Of a stretch of 42,669 nt of DNA, positions 17,057 to 26,602 are shown piece after piece. Both the position numbers and the translations under genes were made by a program. Position 1 is the first letter of the stretch. The number at the start of each line of letters is the position of its first letter. The stretch comes from Halocynthiibacter namhaensis. GTDB taxonomy: Bacteria; Pseudomonadota; Alphaproteobacteria; Rhodobacterales; Rhodobacteraceae. Location of the stretch: the NCBI RefSeq assembly GCF_000812685.1, contig NZ_JWIF01000061.1:1-42669 (forward strand), given 5' to 3'. Under the pieces are notes generated by a model. The model was not told where the DNA came from, made no database searches, and saw only the letters and a program-made list of their open reading frames with translations.

Positions 17057-20000
17057 TGGATACCAACGCGCTCAAGAAATTCGCCCAAGCGGCCCGCAAC
17101 CTGCTGATCGATCAGGTAACATCAAAGCTCGATGTCGTTCTGGCCGAAAACAGCGCGGCGCAGCGCGAGGCCCCCAAGGCGACCAAAGACCTCGACAACG
17201 CGATCAAACGCACCAGTAAAACGCAGGTGATCGAACAGGTCGCCTATACGTGGTTCAACCGCTTCACCGCCCTGCGCTTTATGGATGCCAACGGTTACAC
17301 GCAGGTGCGCGTGGTCTCTCCGGCTGAAGGTGCCACGCGGCCAGAGATCTTGTCAGAAGCGATGGCGGGCAACCTGCCGGACAAAGCCCCAACCAGCATC
17401 GAAGCCCTGCTGAACGGACGCGCGCCATCGAATGACCCCCAGGCCGAAGCCTACCGTCAACTGCTGGTCCACACCTGCAACCAGTGGCACGGGCCGATGC
17501 CCTTCCTGTTCGAGCAGATCGACGACTACACCGAACTGCTGATGCCCGAGGATCTGCTGTCGCAGACGTCCATCCTCGCCGAACTCCGTAAAGTCATGAC
17601 CGAGGACGCCTGTCAGGACGTCGAGATAATCGGCTGGCTTTACCAGTTCTACATCTCGGAGAAGAAGGATCAGGTCTTCGCGGGCCTTAAGAAGAACCAG
17701 AAGATCACGGCCGAGAACATCCCCGCCGCGACGCAGCTCTTCACCCCGCATTGGATCGTCCGCTATCTGGTGGAAAACTCTCTGGGGCGGCTCTGGCTGC
17801 TGAACAATCCGCACAGCGGGCTGGCGGCCAAGATGGACTATTACATCGCGCCGGAAGAGCCCGAGACGGATTTCCTGCGCATCGCCCGCCCCGAAGACAT
17901 CCGCATCTGCGATCCCGCCGCAGGCTCGGGGCACATGCTGACCTATGCCTTTGACCTGCTCTACGCCATCTACGAGGAAGAGGGATACGACGCGACTGAG
18001 ATCCCCGCGCTGATCCTGACGCACAACCTGACAGGGGTGGAGATTGACGACCGCGCGGGCGCGCTGGCGGCCTTTGCCCTGGCGATGAAGGCGGCGGGCA
18101 AGCTGGGGCGGCGGCGGTTTTTGCGGATGGAGGCAAAACCCGACATCTGCGTGTTGCAGAACGTAGCCTTTACCGATGCCGAGATGCAGGACGTGGCCGC
18201 CGTGGTGGGCAAAGATCTGTTCACCGATGAGCTGCGCGAAACGCTGGGGCAATTCGAGCAGGCCAAGAACTTCGGTTCGCTGATCGTGCCGAAACTGCGC
18301 GATCCGGCAGAGACGCTGCGGGTGGTCGAGGCGCGGGATTTCGGCGGCGACCTGCTGCTGAAGGACGTGCAGGCGCGCGTCATCGCCGTGCTGCGCATGG
18401 CCGAGGCGCTGTCGCCGAAGTATCACGTGGTGGTGGCCAACCCGCCGTATGCGGGAGGGAAAGGTCTCAATCCAAAGTTGTCCCAGTACCTGAAGGCTAT
18501 GTTTCCTGCTGGCAAATCCGACCTAATGACTGCCTTCATGGAGCGTATGCCATCTCTATGTGCTCATGCTGGCTACTGGGGAATGATCAATCTTCAGTCT
18601 TGGATGTTTATCGGTTCTTATGAGCAACTTCGTATTGAGTTGATTGAACAGCAAACCATCTCCAGCTTTCTTCACTTAGGAAGAGGGCTCTTCGGGTCGG
18701 ATTTTGGTAGCGTAGCGTTCATTGTTAAGTACGCAGAACCAAACGATAAGTCGCGGGCTGTGTATCGCCGCCTTTTCGAACGCCATGTACAAGTTCGGCC
18801 GCCTGAGCAAATTGAAGCACTGTTTCAAGATCGCGATTACAACCGCTTCTCCGTTGAGCAGCGCGCGATAGCAGCGATACCAGGAAGCCCCATATCGTAT
18901 TGGATCTCCGAGCCGGGGATTAGAGCATTCGCCGAAGGCAACTCGGTAGGCGACAATTTCAAGGCGCGACAGGGTCTTGCAACCGCTGACGATGAACGTT
19001 TTTTGAGGAGTTGGCATGAAGTCTCCAAAGATCGATCAAGCCATTTTTCGGGAGAAAAATGGACGCCTTTTTTGAAGGGTGGTGACTTTCGAAAATGGTA
19101 TGGCAATCAACACCATCTGGTGAACTGGGAAAATGATGGCGAAGAAATCAAAAATTTCACTGACGATAAAGGAAAGGTTCGATCTCGGCCTCAGAACACT
19201 CAATTTTACGGGAAGCCAGGAATATCTTGGTCGATTGTATCCAGCGGTGCTCCTTCGTTTCGTAAATTCGATGAAGGCTTCATCATTGGACACGTAGGAC
19301 CAGGTATCTACGCTGAAACGACTGACGAGGAGATGGGCTTAATTTGCGCACTTAACAGCGGCGTATCGGCATACTTTCTTGGCATAATCAGCGAAACCTT
19401 CAAGTATGAAGTAGGACATGTAAACAGGCTGCCACTTCCAGTAGCTCCGCCAAAATTGATCATTGATCAGCAACTTATCAATTTGGCCAGATCCGACTGG
19501 GACGCCTACGAAACCTCCTGGGATTTCACCACGCTCCCGCTGCTCTCGCCCGATCATCGCGGCGACACGCTGGCCGACAGCTACGCCACCCTCCGCGCCC
19601 ATTGGCAGTCTATGACGGACGAGATGCAGCGGCTGGAGGAAGAGAACAACCGCATCTTCATCGACGCCTATGGCCTGCAAGACGAGCTGACCCCCGAGGT
19701 GCAGATCGAGGAGATCACCCTCACCTGCAACCCCGCCTATCGCTATGGCGTGAAGGGCCTTGAGGCCGACCGCGAAACCCGCCTGCGCGCCGACACCATG
19801 GCCGAGTTCCTCTCCTACGCCGTGGGCTGTATGTTCGGCCGCTACAGCCTCGACGCCTCCGGCCTGATCCTCGCCAATCAGGGCGAGACGCTGGCCGACT
19901 ACCTCGCCCGCGTCCCCGAGCCGTCTTTCATGCCGGACGAAGACAACGTCATCCCCGTGCTCGACGCCGACTGGTTCCCCGACGACATCACCGAACGCTT

Positions 20001-20526
20001 CCGCCTGTTCCTGCGCGTGACTTTCGGCGAAGCACATTTCCGCGAAAACCTGAAGTTCATCGAGGACTCTCTGGGCAAGAACGGAAAACCACGGTCCCTG
20101 AGGGACTATTTCACCAAGGATTTCTACGCCGACCACTGGAAGCGCTACAAAAAGCGCCCGATCTATTGGATGGTCTCCTCCCCCAAGGGGACGTTCAACG
20201 CACTGATCTACATGCACCGCTATCGTGATGACACGGTGTCGGTGCTGCTCAACGACTACCTGCGCGAGTTCATCACCAAGCTAGAGGGTGAGCGCACTCG
20301 GCTGGAGAAACTGGCCGATGATCCGAGCGCGACACAGAGCCAAAAGACCAAGGCGCTTAAGGATGTGGCCAAGGTCGCCAAGCAGATCGACGAGCTGAAC
20401 GAATGGGAACGCGACGTGATCTTCCCGCTCGCGCAACAGAAGATCGAGATCGATCTGGATGACGGGGTAAAGGCGAACTATCCGAAGTTCGGCACGGCCC
20501 TGAAGAAGATTACGGGGCTGTCATGA
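17056..20526 (+). CDS. pglX: BREX adenine-specific DNA methyltransferase PglX
   Basis: This is a 1156-residue N6-adenine methyltransferase that marks host DNA in the BREX system. The S-adenosylmethionine motif is DPAAGSGHMLTYAFDLL near residue 285 and the catalytic motif is NPPY near 462. The region after the catalytic motif (about 465-815) should carry target recognition, and the C-terminal part is helical. The gene is compositionally mosaic. The N-terminal (to about 18450) and C-terminal (from about 19500) parts are very GC-rich, with sample 60-base blocks of about 75% and 70%. Blocks in the recognition part fall to about 40-57%. It overlaps brxC by one base and pglZ by four. No frameshift or stop was seen. 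Confidence 0.92.
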   Translation: MDTNALKKFAQAARNLLIDQVTSKLDVVLAENSAAQREAPKATKDLDNAIKRTSKTQVIEQVAYTWFNRFTALRFMDANGYTQVRVVSPAEGATRPEILSEAMAGNLPDKAPTSIEALLNGRAPSNDPQAEAYRQLLVHTCNQWHGPMPFLFEQIDDYTELLMPEDLLSQTSILAELRKVMTEDACQDVEIIGWLYQFYISEKKDQVFAGLKKNQKITAENIPAATQLFTPHWIVRYLVENSLGRLWLLNNPHSGLAAKMDYYIAPEEPETDFLRIARPEDIRICDPAAGSGHMLTYAFDLLYAIYEEEGYDATEIPALILTHNLTGVEIDDRAGALAAFALAMKAAGKLGRRRFLRMEAKPDICVLQNVAFTDAEMQDVAAVVGKDLFTDELRETLGQFEQAKNFGSLIVPKLRDPAETLRVVEARDFGGDLLLKDVQARVIAVLRMAEALSPKYHVVVANPPYAGGKGLNPKLSQYLKAMFPAGKSDLMTAFMERMPSLCAHAGYWGMINLQSWMFIGSYEQLRIELIEQQTISSFLHLGRGLFGSDFGSVAFIVKYAEPNDKSRAVYRRLFERHVQVRPPEQIEALFQDRDYNRFSVEQRAIAAIPGSPISYWISEPGIRAFAEGNSVGDNFKARQGLATADDERFLRSWHEVSKDRSSHFSGEKWTPFLKGGDFRKWYGNQHHLVNWENDGEEIKNFTDDKGKVRSRPQNTQFYGKPGISWSIVSSGAPSFRKFDEGFIIGHVGPGIYAETTDEEMGLICALNSGVSAYFLGIISETFKYEVGHVNRLPLPVAPPKLIIDQQLINLARSDWDAYETSWDFTTLPLLSPDHRGDTLADSYATLRAHWQSMTDEMQRLEEENNRIFIDAYGLQDELTPEVQIEEITLTCNPAYRYGVKGLEADRETRLRADTMAEFLSYAVGCMFGRYSLDASGLILANQGETLADYLARVPEPSFMPDEDNVIPVLDADWFPDDITERFRLFLRVTFGEAHFRENLKFIEDSLGKNGKPRSLRDYFTKDFYADHWKRYKKRPIYWMVSSPKGTFNALIYMHRYRDDTVSVLLNDYLREFITKLEGERTRLEKLADDPSATQSQKTKALKDVAKVAKQIDELNEWERDVIFPLAQQKIEIDLDDGVKANYPKFGTALKKITGLS
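18450..19500 (+). other. PglX central recognition segment of foreign composition
   Basis: This is an AT-richer block inside pglX, covering roughly residues 465-815 between the catalytic NPPY and the conserved DWDAYETSWDF. Codon use changes abruptly on both sides. Boundaries are approximate, judged by eye from base composition. It coincides with the part expected to read the target site, so it probably marks a recombinational swap. Confidence 0.5.
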
Positions 20527-23018
20527 CCGACCGGATAAAAGCGGGCCTAGAGCGGCTGTTCATCGATCACCGGATCGTCTTCTGGTACGACGCCGCGCGC
20601 GACATGCGTGATGCATATGACGCCGTGGACCTGCCGGATGTAGAAAAGGTCGAGATCGCGAATAACGAGTTCGGTCTGAAATACCGGATGCTGCGGCAAG
20701 AGCCGAAACAGAAGTTTCTGGTGTTCCACGACGGCCCCGCGCCCGAGATGGCCGACAACTGGCTGCTGGACCTCTATTTCGCCTGCGGTGTCTTCAAAGC
20801 CGATCAGGCGGCGATCTGGCTGGCTGAACTGGGTCTGCCGCTGCAGTTCGAAGACGTGGTGCGCGACCACATGGAGTTCTACCGCGCCAAGGGCCGCATC
20901 GAGGCGTTAAAGCAGATGATAACCCCGTCTGACACGAAAACTGATGTGCTGCGCCGCATGCTGGCCGTCTGCGCAGGGACAGAAGGTGCCCTGGACACGG
21001 TTATCGAAGAGCTGCTAGCCGAGCTCGCGGACGAGCGAGACGATGCCATGCGCCTGATTGAGCGGTCTGGGCTAACAGAGTTCTTCTGGAAGCAGGTTGA
21101 GAATGCCTACGGCTATGTCAGCGATGCGCCCGACTTTGAGGATTTCGCGATCACATTGTTCCAGTCCTGCTATGCCCGCGCCTTGGGTGAAGATGGTAAG
21201 CTGAACGGCGAAGCGCTTCTTGTCTACCGCCGCTGGAAGAACAATCGGCTGGGGGCGAAAGCATTTGAAACGCTGAGCGGTAAGTATCAGCAAATCTTGC
21301 GTATCCCAGAAGACGTGCAAGAGCACGACATCAATGCCCTGCGTGCCATTGACCACTTCGAAGAGATCGACCGACAGATCATTCGCTCTCTGGTGCGTGA
21401 GATGGCGAGCCAGACGGTCTCATCGGCCGAGGTGCTCAAGACCGTGCGAGAGCGGCGGCAAAGCCATTGGTATCCGACCTATGAGGATATTTATCAAGCC
21501 ATCGGCTATGCCACAGAATTCCAGCAGGCTTTGGCTGAGGCAAACTTGACCATGACCTCCCCCGCTGAGGGGGTTAAGCGCTATGTTTCGCACTGGTACA
21601 AGATCGACCAGCTCTACCGCAAATTCATCTATCATATGCAAAAGAGCGGTCAGGCCTCGCTGCTTAGCGCGTTGTTCGAGAGCGTAGAGAACCGCTATAC
21701 GACCAATTTCCTATCTGCCGTCAATGATGCCTGGCAGGATCAGATCGCTGGACTGAGCGATTGGAGGATCTCGGGCTTTGCGCATCAGACCGATTTCTAT
21801 ATGGACCAGGCCGCCGAATTCCGCCGCCGCGATCAGAAGGTGGTGGTGATTATCTCAGACGCATTGCGCTATGAGGTTGCAGAGGAAGCCCTGCGTGAGA
21901 TCCGCAAGCTGAACCGGTTCGACGCCGATCTAAAGCCGATGATTTCTGCTTTGCCCAGTTACACGCAACTCGGCATGGCTGCGCTCTTACCGAACAAGGA
22001 TCTGGAGTTGTCGGAGGACGGCAACGTGTCTTCGTTTGGCTTGCCTACTCAAGGAACCGCAAACCGAGAAAAGGTTCTGGGCATGGGGCGCACGGGAGAC
22101 CGTGTCAAAGCCATGAAGGCCGATGATTTCATGAGCCTGAAGGCGGACGACGGCAAAGAGGTGTTCCGCGATCATGACATTCTCTACCTTTACCACAACA
22201 GGATCGACATCGTTGGCGACAAGCTTGCCACCGAGGAACGCATGACAGAGGCTGCAGAAGTCGCCGTCGAAGATCTGACCAAACTGGTCCGCAAGCTTAC
22301 AACCGCCAACTTTTCCAACATTCTTGTGACGGCCGATCACGGTTTTATCTATCAGCACCGCGCGTTGGATGAGACAGATTTTTCGGTAGCGGTTCCTGCT
22401 GGTGCGGAAATCCTTGTTAAAAATCGTCGATTTATCATCGGGCGAGACCTTGATGCGACATCTGGAATGAAGAAGTTCTCATCCGCAAATCTGGGTCTAT
22501 CAGGCGACTTGGATGTTCTACTGCCCAATTCGATCAATCGTATGCGCGTCAAGGGGGCGGGAAGCCGGTTTGTGCATGGCGGGGCCACTCTTCAAGAGGT
22601 CATTGTTCCCGTACTCCGCGTTGGCAAACGACGCGAAGCGGATGTTGAAAAAGTTGAAGTACAGATCATCGCAACCGGAAAAAGCCTGATCTCTTCCGGC
22701 CAGACGGCGGTCACGCTCTATCAAGCACTACCAGTTTCAGAGAAGCAACAACAACGTGATGTTCTTGCGGGGATTTACGCGTCGGACGGCACGCTGATCT
22801 CAGATGAGCACCAACTGACTTTTGACTACACTTCACAAAATGCGCGCGAACGGGAACTGCCCATCAAGTTCTTACTTTCTCGCGATGCTGACCGTTTCAA
22901 TAACCAGGACGTCTGTCTCAAGCTTCGCGAACGCATCGGCAAGACGAGCCACTTTGAAGATTACACAAGCCACAGCTTTCAACTGCGTCGTGGCATATCG
23001 ACAGATTTCGACTTTTAA
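20523..23018 (+). CDS. pglZ: BREX protein PglZ (alkaline phosphatase-superfamily)
   Basis: This is an 831-residue PglZ. The alkaline-phosphatase-like core shows its metal-binding aspartate in VVVIISDALRYEVAEE near residue 447. A second metal site is in ILVTADHGFIYQHRALDE near 603, followed by the HGGATLQEVIVPVL segment that is conserved in this family. PglZ is the hallmark protein of BREX and interacts with PglX. The gene starts inside the pglX stop (ATGA). Its first 400 bases share the high GC content of the pglX flanks and then relax to the composition of the rest of the operon. Length is normal for type I. Confidence 0.92.
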   Translation: MTDRIKAGLERLFIDHRIVFWYDAARDMRDAYDAVDLPDVEKVEIANNEFGLKYRMLRQEPKQKFLVFHDGPAPEMADNWLLDLYFACGVFKADQAAIWLAELGLPLQFEDVVRDHMEFYRAKGRIEALKQMITPSDTKTDVLRRMLAVCAGTEGALDTVIEELLAELADERDDAMRLIERSGLTEFFWKQVENAYGYVSDAPDFEDFAITLFQSCYARALGEDGKLNGEALLVYRRWKNNRLGAKAFETLSGKYQQILRIPEDVQEHDINALRAIDHFEEIDRQIIRSLVREMASQTVSSAEVLKTVRERRQSHWYPTYEDIYQAIGYATEFQQALAEANLTMTSPAEGVKRYVSHWYKIDQLYRKFIYHMQKSGQASLLSALFESVENRYTTNFLSAVNDAWQDQIAGLSDWRISGFAHQTDFYMDQAAEFRRRDQKVVVIISDALRYEVAEEALREIRKLNRFDADLKPMISALPSYTQLGMAALLPNKDLELSEDGNVSSFGLPTQGTANREKVLGMGRTGDRVKAMKADDFMSLKADDGKEVFRDHDILYLYHNRIDIVGDKLATEERMTEAAEVAVEDLTKLVRKLTTANFSNILVTADHGFIYQHRALDETDFSVAVPAGAEILVKNRRFIIGRDLDATSGMKKFSSANLGLSGDLDVLLPNSINRMRVKGAGSRFVHGGATLQEVIVPVLRVGKRREADVEKVEVQIIATGKSLISSGQTAVTLYQALPVSEKQQQRDVLAGIYASDGTLISDEHQLTFDYTSQNARERELPIKFLLSRDADRFNNQDVCLKLRERIGKTSHFEDYTSHSFQLRRGISTDFDF

Positions 23019-23027
23019 GGACCTATC

Positions 23028-25103
23028 ATGAGCGCACTCGACGAAAAAATTAACGAGCATTTCGCGGGCTACGTGGTCCGTAAAGACCTTGTAAAAGCGG
23101 TCAAGGGCAACGCGATCGTTCCAACCTATGTTCTCGAATACCTGCTCGGGCAGTACTGTGCGACTGACGATGAAGCGTCGATTGAAAGCGGCATCGAAAC
23201 CGTCAAAGAAATCCTACGCAAACACTACGTTCATCGCAGCGAAGCCGGTCTGATTCAGTCCACAATCAAGGAAAAGGGCCAATACAAAGTCATCGACCAG
23301 ATCAGCGTTTCACTCAACGAAAAAACCGACAGCTATGAAGCCACATTTGACAACCTTGGGATCAAGAAAGTCGCAGTCGACAGTGGGACGGTCAAAGCGC
23401 ACCCTAAACTCCTAGTCACTGGTGTTTGGTGTATCGCTGACGTCCAATACGAGTTTTCTGAAGAAGCGCGCACATCTCCATGGGGGTTGGAGACCATAAA
23501 ACCAATTCAGATAGCAAAGGTAGACTACGACGGATATAAAGAAGCCCGTGCGCGGTTCACAAAAGACGAATGGATTGACCTGTTGATGCAGTCGATCGGT
23601 TTCAATCCAGAAGCCTTCGGTCGACGCAGTAAGCTTTTGCAGCTAATGCGCCTCATTCCCTTTGTGGAGCGGAATTACAACATCATCGAGCTTGGCCCCA
23701 AAGGAACGGGTAAATCACATATTTACTCCGAATTCTCGCCGCATGGGCAACTGATCTCTGGTGGTGAAGTGTCGATCCCCAAGCTTTTCGTAAACAACTC
23801 AAACGGCAGGATCGGACTTGTTGGCTATTGGGATGTCGTGGCTTTCGATGAGTTTGCGGGGCGCGAAAAGAAGGCTAACAAGGCGCTTGTCGACATTATG
23901 AAAAATTACATGGCAAACAAGACCTTCTCGCGCGGTATTAATCCAATGGGGGCTGAAGCCAGCTTCGCGTTTGTGGGGAACACCGATCACAACGTGCCCT
24001 TCATGCTAAAAAACAGCGACCTATTCGAGGCACTGCCACCCCAGTTTCATGACTCCGCCTTCATTGACCGCATCCATGCCTATCTACCCGGCTGGGAGAT
24101 CGACGTAATCCGTGGCGAAATGTTCACCAGCGGCTACGGGTTCATTGTTGATTACCTTGCCGAGATCCTTCGCCACTTGCGCCAGGAGGATTTTTCAAAC
24201 CGGCCGGACCTGCATTTCAAAGTTAGCGAGAAGATTTCAACCCGTGATCGGGACGCCGTCTACAAAACCATGTCGGGCTTCCTGAAGGTGATTTTCCCTG
24301 CCGGAGATGAAACAGCCGATGACGTTGAAGAGCTCTTGCAGCTCGCACTTGAAAGCCGAAAGCGCGTAAAGGACCAACTGTTTCGGATCGATGCGACCTA
24401 TCCAGATGTGGACTTCTTCTACACTGGCTCTGATGGGGAAAAGCGGCGCGTCCAGACCGTCGAAGAGCAAGAGTTCCCCCAATTCTACTATCTGAAACCT
24501 GCCTTAGACCCGAAGCAGCAGGATCAATCCACTGATGCTGTCGATGATGACGTCATCGAAGTCGAACATGAGCCGCGCGACACATCGGAGACCTCAGTGC
24601 CCGCCAAGCCGCGCACCGAAGAGGGGCACCACGTATTCGCCGAAAACCGAAAGGGCGTCAGCTACGATAAACTGTTTGGGCCCTATCTAGACGGTGCATC
24701 ACGGATCGTGGTGACAGACCCTTACATTCGCTATTTTTACCAGATCAAGAACATGATGGAGTTCGTCGAGATGGTGATTCAGCGCAAGGCGTTGGAAGAT
24801 CAAGTGGCTATCCACCTAGTCACCGGGCCTGATGACGGAAACGTGCAAAAGCAACGTGAATTGCTGGAGAGCATTACCGAGGCGTGCATTGGTTCGGGCG
24901 TTGATTTCACCTGGGCATTTGATGGTTCGGGGACTGCTCATTCCAGAGATATCGTCACCGATACCGGCTGGAAAATCGTTCTCGATCGCGGTCTTGATAT
25001 TTTCCAAGCGCCCATGCGACGTGACGGGTTCAGCCTAGGCGACCGCCTGCAGGAGCACCGCATGCTGAAGAACTTCTATGTGACCTATGTGCGGCAAGAC
25101 TAA
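23028..25103 (+). CDS. brxL: BrxL variant: Lon-like AAA+ ATPase with MITD1-type C-terminal domain
   Basis: The N-terminal 500 residues are a clear BrxL: VVRKDLVKAVKGN, VPTYVLEYLLGQYCA, GQYKVIDQISVSLN, Walker A LGPKGTGKSHIY near 223-233, Walker B VVAFDEFAG near 269, FVGNTDHNVP, and DSAFIDRIHAYLPGWE. After an acidic linker (about 505-540) the usual Lon S16 protease domain is missing. Residues from about 542 to 691 instead read GVSYDKLFGPYLDG, VTDPYIRYFYQIKNMMEF, IHLVTGPDDG, GWKIVLDRGLDIFQAP and SLGDRLQEHRM. This is the pattern of the MIT C-terminal, phospholipase-D-like domain known from MITD1. BrxL forms DNA-binding rings that act as the BREX effector. Here the attached domain must differ in function. 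Confidence 0.88.
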   Translation: MSALDEKINEHFAGYVVRKDLVKAVKGNAIVPTYVLEYLLGQYCATDDEASIESGIETVKEILRKHYVHRSEAGLIQSTIKEKGQYKVIDQISVSLNEKTDSYEATFDNLGIKKVAVDSGTVKAHPKLLVTGVWCIADVQYEFSEEARTSPWGLETIKPIQIAKVDYDGYKEARARFTKDEWIDLLMQSIGFNPEAFGRRSKLLQLMRLIPFVERNYNIIELGPKGTGKSHIYSEFSPHGQLISGGEVSIPKLFVNNSNGRIGLVGYWDVVAFDEFAGREKKANKALVDIMKNYMANKTFSRGINPMGAEASFAFVGNTDHNVPFMLKNSDLFEALPPQFHDSAFIDRIHAYLPGWEIDVIRGEMFTSGYGFIVDYLAEILRHLRQEDFSNRPDLHFKVSEKISTRDRDAVYKTMSGFLKVIFPAGDETADDVEELLQLALESRKRVKDQLFRIDATYPDVDFFYTGSDGEKRRVQTVEEQEFPQFYYLKPALDPKQQDQSTDAVDDDVIEVEHEPRDTSETSVPAKPRTEEGHHVFAENRKGVSYDKLFGPYLDGASRIVVTDPYIRYFYQIKNMMEFVEMVIQRKALEDQVAIHLVTGPDDGNVQKQRELLESITEACIGSGVDFTWAFDGSGTAHSRDIVTDTGWKIVLDRGLDIFQAPMRRDGFSLGDRLQEHRMLKNFYVTYVRQD

Positions 25104-25142
25104 CAGTGAAGCTGCGTAGATATTTCGGAAAAGAGCAAAACC

Positions 25143-26270
25143 ATGTTCCGCGTTGATTTGAACCAAAACCGTTTGTCCCGCCTGTCCCAGAAACGCTTTT
25201 CTGAGTTGAACCTACGGGAGCGCGACCATTTGCAGGAGTGGCTGGCCAATCAACCTGACGCCCTCGGTGAGGAATTACTGATCATTCAGAAGGAGTTCGA
25301 CGGGTTTGATGAAACCCGCGAACGCCTGGATCTCTTGGCGCTCGACAAGGACGGCAACCTCGTTGTAATCGAGAACAAGCTTGATGACAGCGGCAGGGAT
25401 GTCACCTGGCAGGCGCTGAAATACACCGCCTATGTCTCGGGCCTGACAAAGACGCAGATAGTCGACATCTATCAGCAATACCTCGACCGCTATGCGGGCG
25501 GTGGCAATGCGGCCGTACGAATCTGCGAGTTCATGGAGGTCGAGGAGTTGGAAGAGACCGTCCTGAACCCCGGCAATGACCAAAGGATGATCTTCATCGC
25601 AGCCAATTTTCGGCGGGAGGTCACGGCAACAGTCCTGTGGCTCCTCAGCCGCGGAATTCGCGCGCAGTGCTTCAAGGTGACGCCATACGCGTTTGGCGAT
25701 GAGCTGATGGTCGATATTCAGCAGATTATACCCACGCCTGAGGCCGCTGACTTCATGATCGGAATGGCGGCGAAAGACATTCAGGAAAACTCGGAAAAAA
25801 CTGCCCAAAGGCGTAGCCATCAGGTTAGGCGCGAATTCTGGACCAACCTCAAGGAAGCATTCGCGCAAACACCTTGCCCAGTGTTCCCCACGATAACGGT
25901 AACCAAGGACAACTGGAACATATCTCCAGTTGTTGCTGGCACACACTACGATATCGTGCTGACCCAGAAAGCTGCTTTTGTGAAACTAAGTCTCGAAAGG
26001 CCTGCAGCTGCCGAAAACAAGGCGATTTTCGATCACATTCACTCGCATCGAGAAGAAATTGAAGCGGACTTTGGAGCTGCGCTTGATTGGCGCAGGCTTC
26101 CACAGAACAAAGTAAGTCGGATTGAAGCATCGTTGCCCTGCGATGGTTTTAACCCTGACAGCTGGCCAGAGGTCCATGATTGGATCCGCGAGACATCAAC
26201 GAAAATGGCCGCCGCTATGGAGAAACACCTCAATGAAGCTATCGGCTTGGCGCGGTCTCATGACGAATAG
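25143..26270 (+). CDS. PD-(D/E)XK nuclease-like protein with DUF4268 domain, BREX-linked
   Basis: The N-terminal part has the core of a PD-(D/E)XK nuclease: ERLDLLALDKDGNLVVIENK, with Asp, then Glu-x-Lys, at about residues 62-80. QALKYTAYVSGL follows, as in NucS-like and restriction-type enzymes. The C-terminal half (REFWTNLKEAF to the end) matches the DUF4268 pattern found behind such nuclease folds. The gene starts 39 bases after brxL on the same strand and ends the BREX operon. It could be an accessory effector nuclease of this BREX variant or an independent defence gene carried along. Catalytic activity is predicted from the intact D and ExK residues only. Confidence 0.75.
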   Translation: MFRVDLNQNRLSRLSQKRFSELNLRERDHLQEWLANQPDALGEELLIIQKEFDGFDETRERLDLLALDKDGNLVVIENKLDDSGRDVTWQALKYTAYVSGLTKTQIVDIYQQYLDRYAGGGNAAVRICEFMEVEELEETVLNPGNDQRMIFIAANFRREVTATVLWLLSRGIRAQCFKVTPYAFGDELMVDIQQIIPTPEAADFMIGMAAKDIQENSEKTAQRRSHQVRREFWTNLKEAFAQTPCPVFPTITVTKDNWNISPVVAGTHYDIVLTQKAAFVKLSLERPAAAENKAIFDHIHSHREEIEADFGAALDWRRLPQNKVSRIEASLPCDGFNPDSWPEVHDWIRETSTKMAAAMEKHLNEAIGLARSHDE

Positions 26271-26332
26271 CGGTCGTGAACCGCACGTCATGATATGATT
26301 GCCAGAGCAGGAAACCCGCCCTGGCGCTGAGG

Positions 26333-26530
26333 TCACTCGGTGACCGGATCTTCATCACGGCGCGGAAATGCGACCATTTCGACGTCAGGGAACATGCTGT
26401 GCTTGACGTTGATCGACGTGATGTTGCCGCTGTCGTCGGTGTTGACGAAGAGGACTCCGCAGCGGTCCCAGAAGTTCTTGCCGTCTTTTTCGCCGGATTT
26501 GACGTTCAGTTTCAGTGTTTGAGTAGCCAT
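26333..26530 (-). CDS. Unknown 65-residue protein
   Basis: I do not recognise this family. It is a small soluble protein, beta-rich by appearance (LKLNVKSGEKDG, CGVLFVNTDDSGNITSINV), ending in an acidic RRDEDPVTE. It has no signal peptide or membrane segment. It lies convergent to the BREX operon, 62 bases past the DUF4268 gene. Its upstream region shares a motif with that of the ardC operon, suggesting it belongs to the mobile element's own regulated genes and not to BREX. Confidence 0.6.
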   Translation of the reverse strand: MATQTLKLNVKSGEKDGKNFWDRCGVLFVNTDDSGNITSINVKHSMFPDVEMVAFPRRDEDPVTE

Positions 26531-26602
26531 GTTTTGATCCTCACTTTGAGTGTTTCGATGAACATGGCCAAAGCTGGCAACAAGGGGCTGTCAGCGAGAA
26601 AC

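Noticed and set aside
17353-18426. Long minus-strand open frame of 357 codons inside pglX
   Set aside because: It is a shadow of the GC-rich pglX coding sequence; composition and lack of any family pattern argue against a gene.
19339-20217. Long minus-strand open frame of 292 codons at the 3' part of pglX
   Set aside because: It is also a high-GC shadow frame antisense to clearly conserved PglX sequence.
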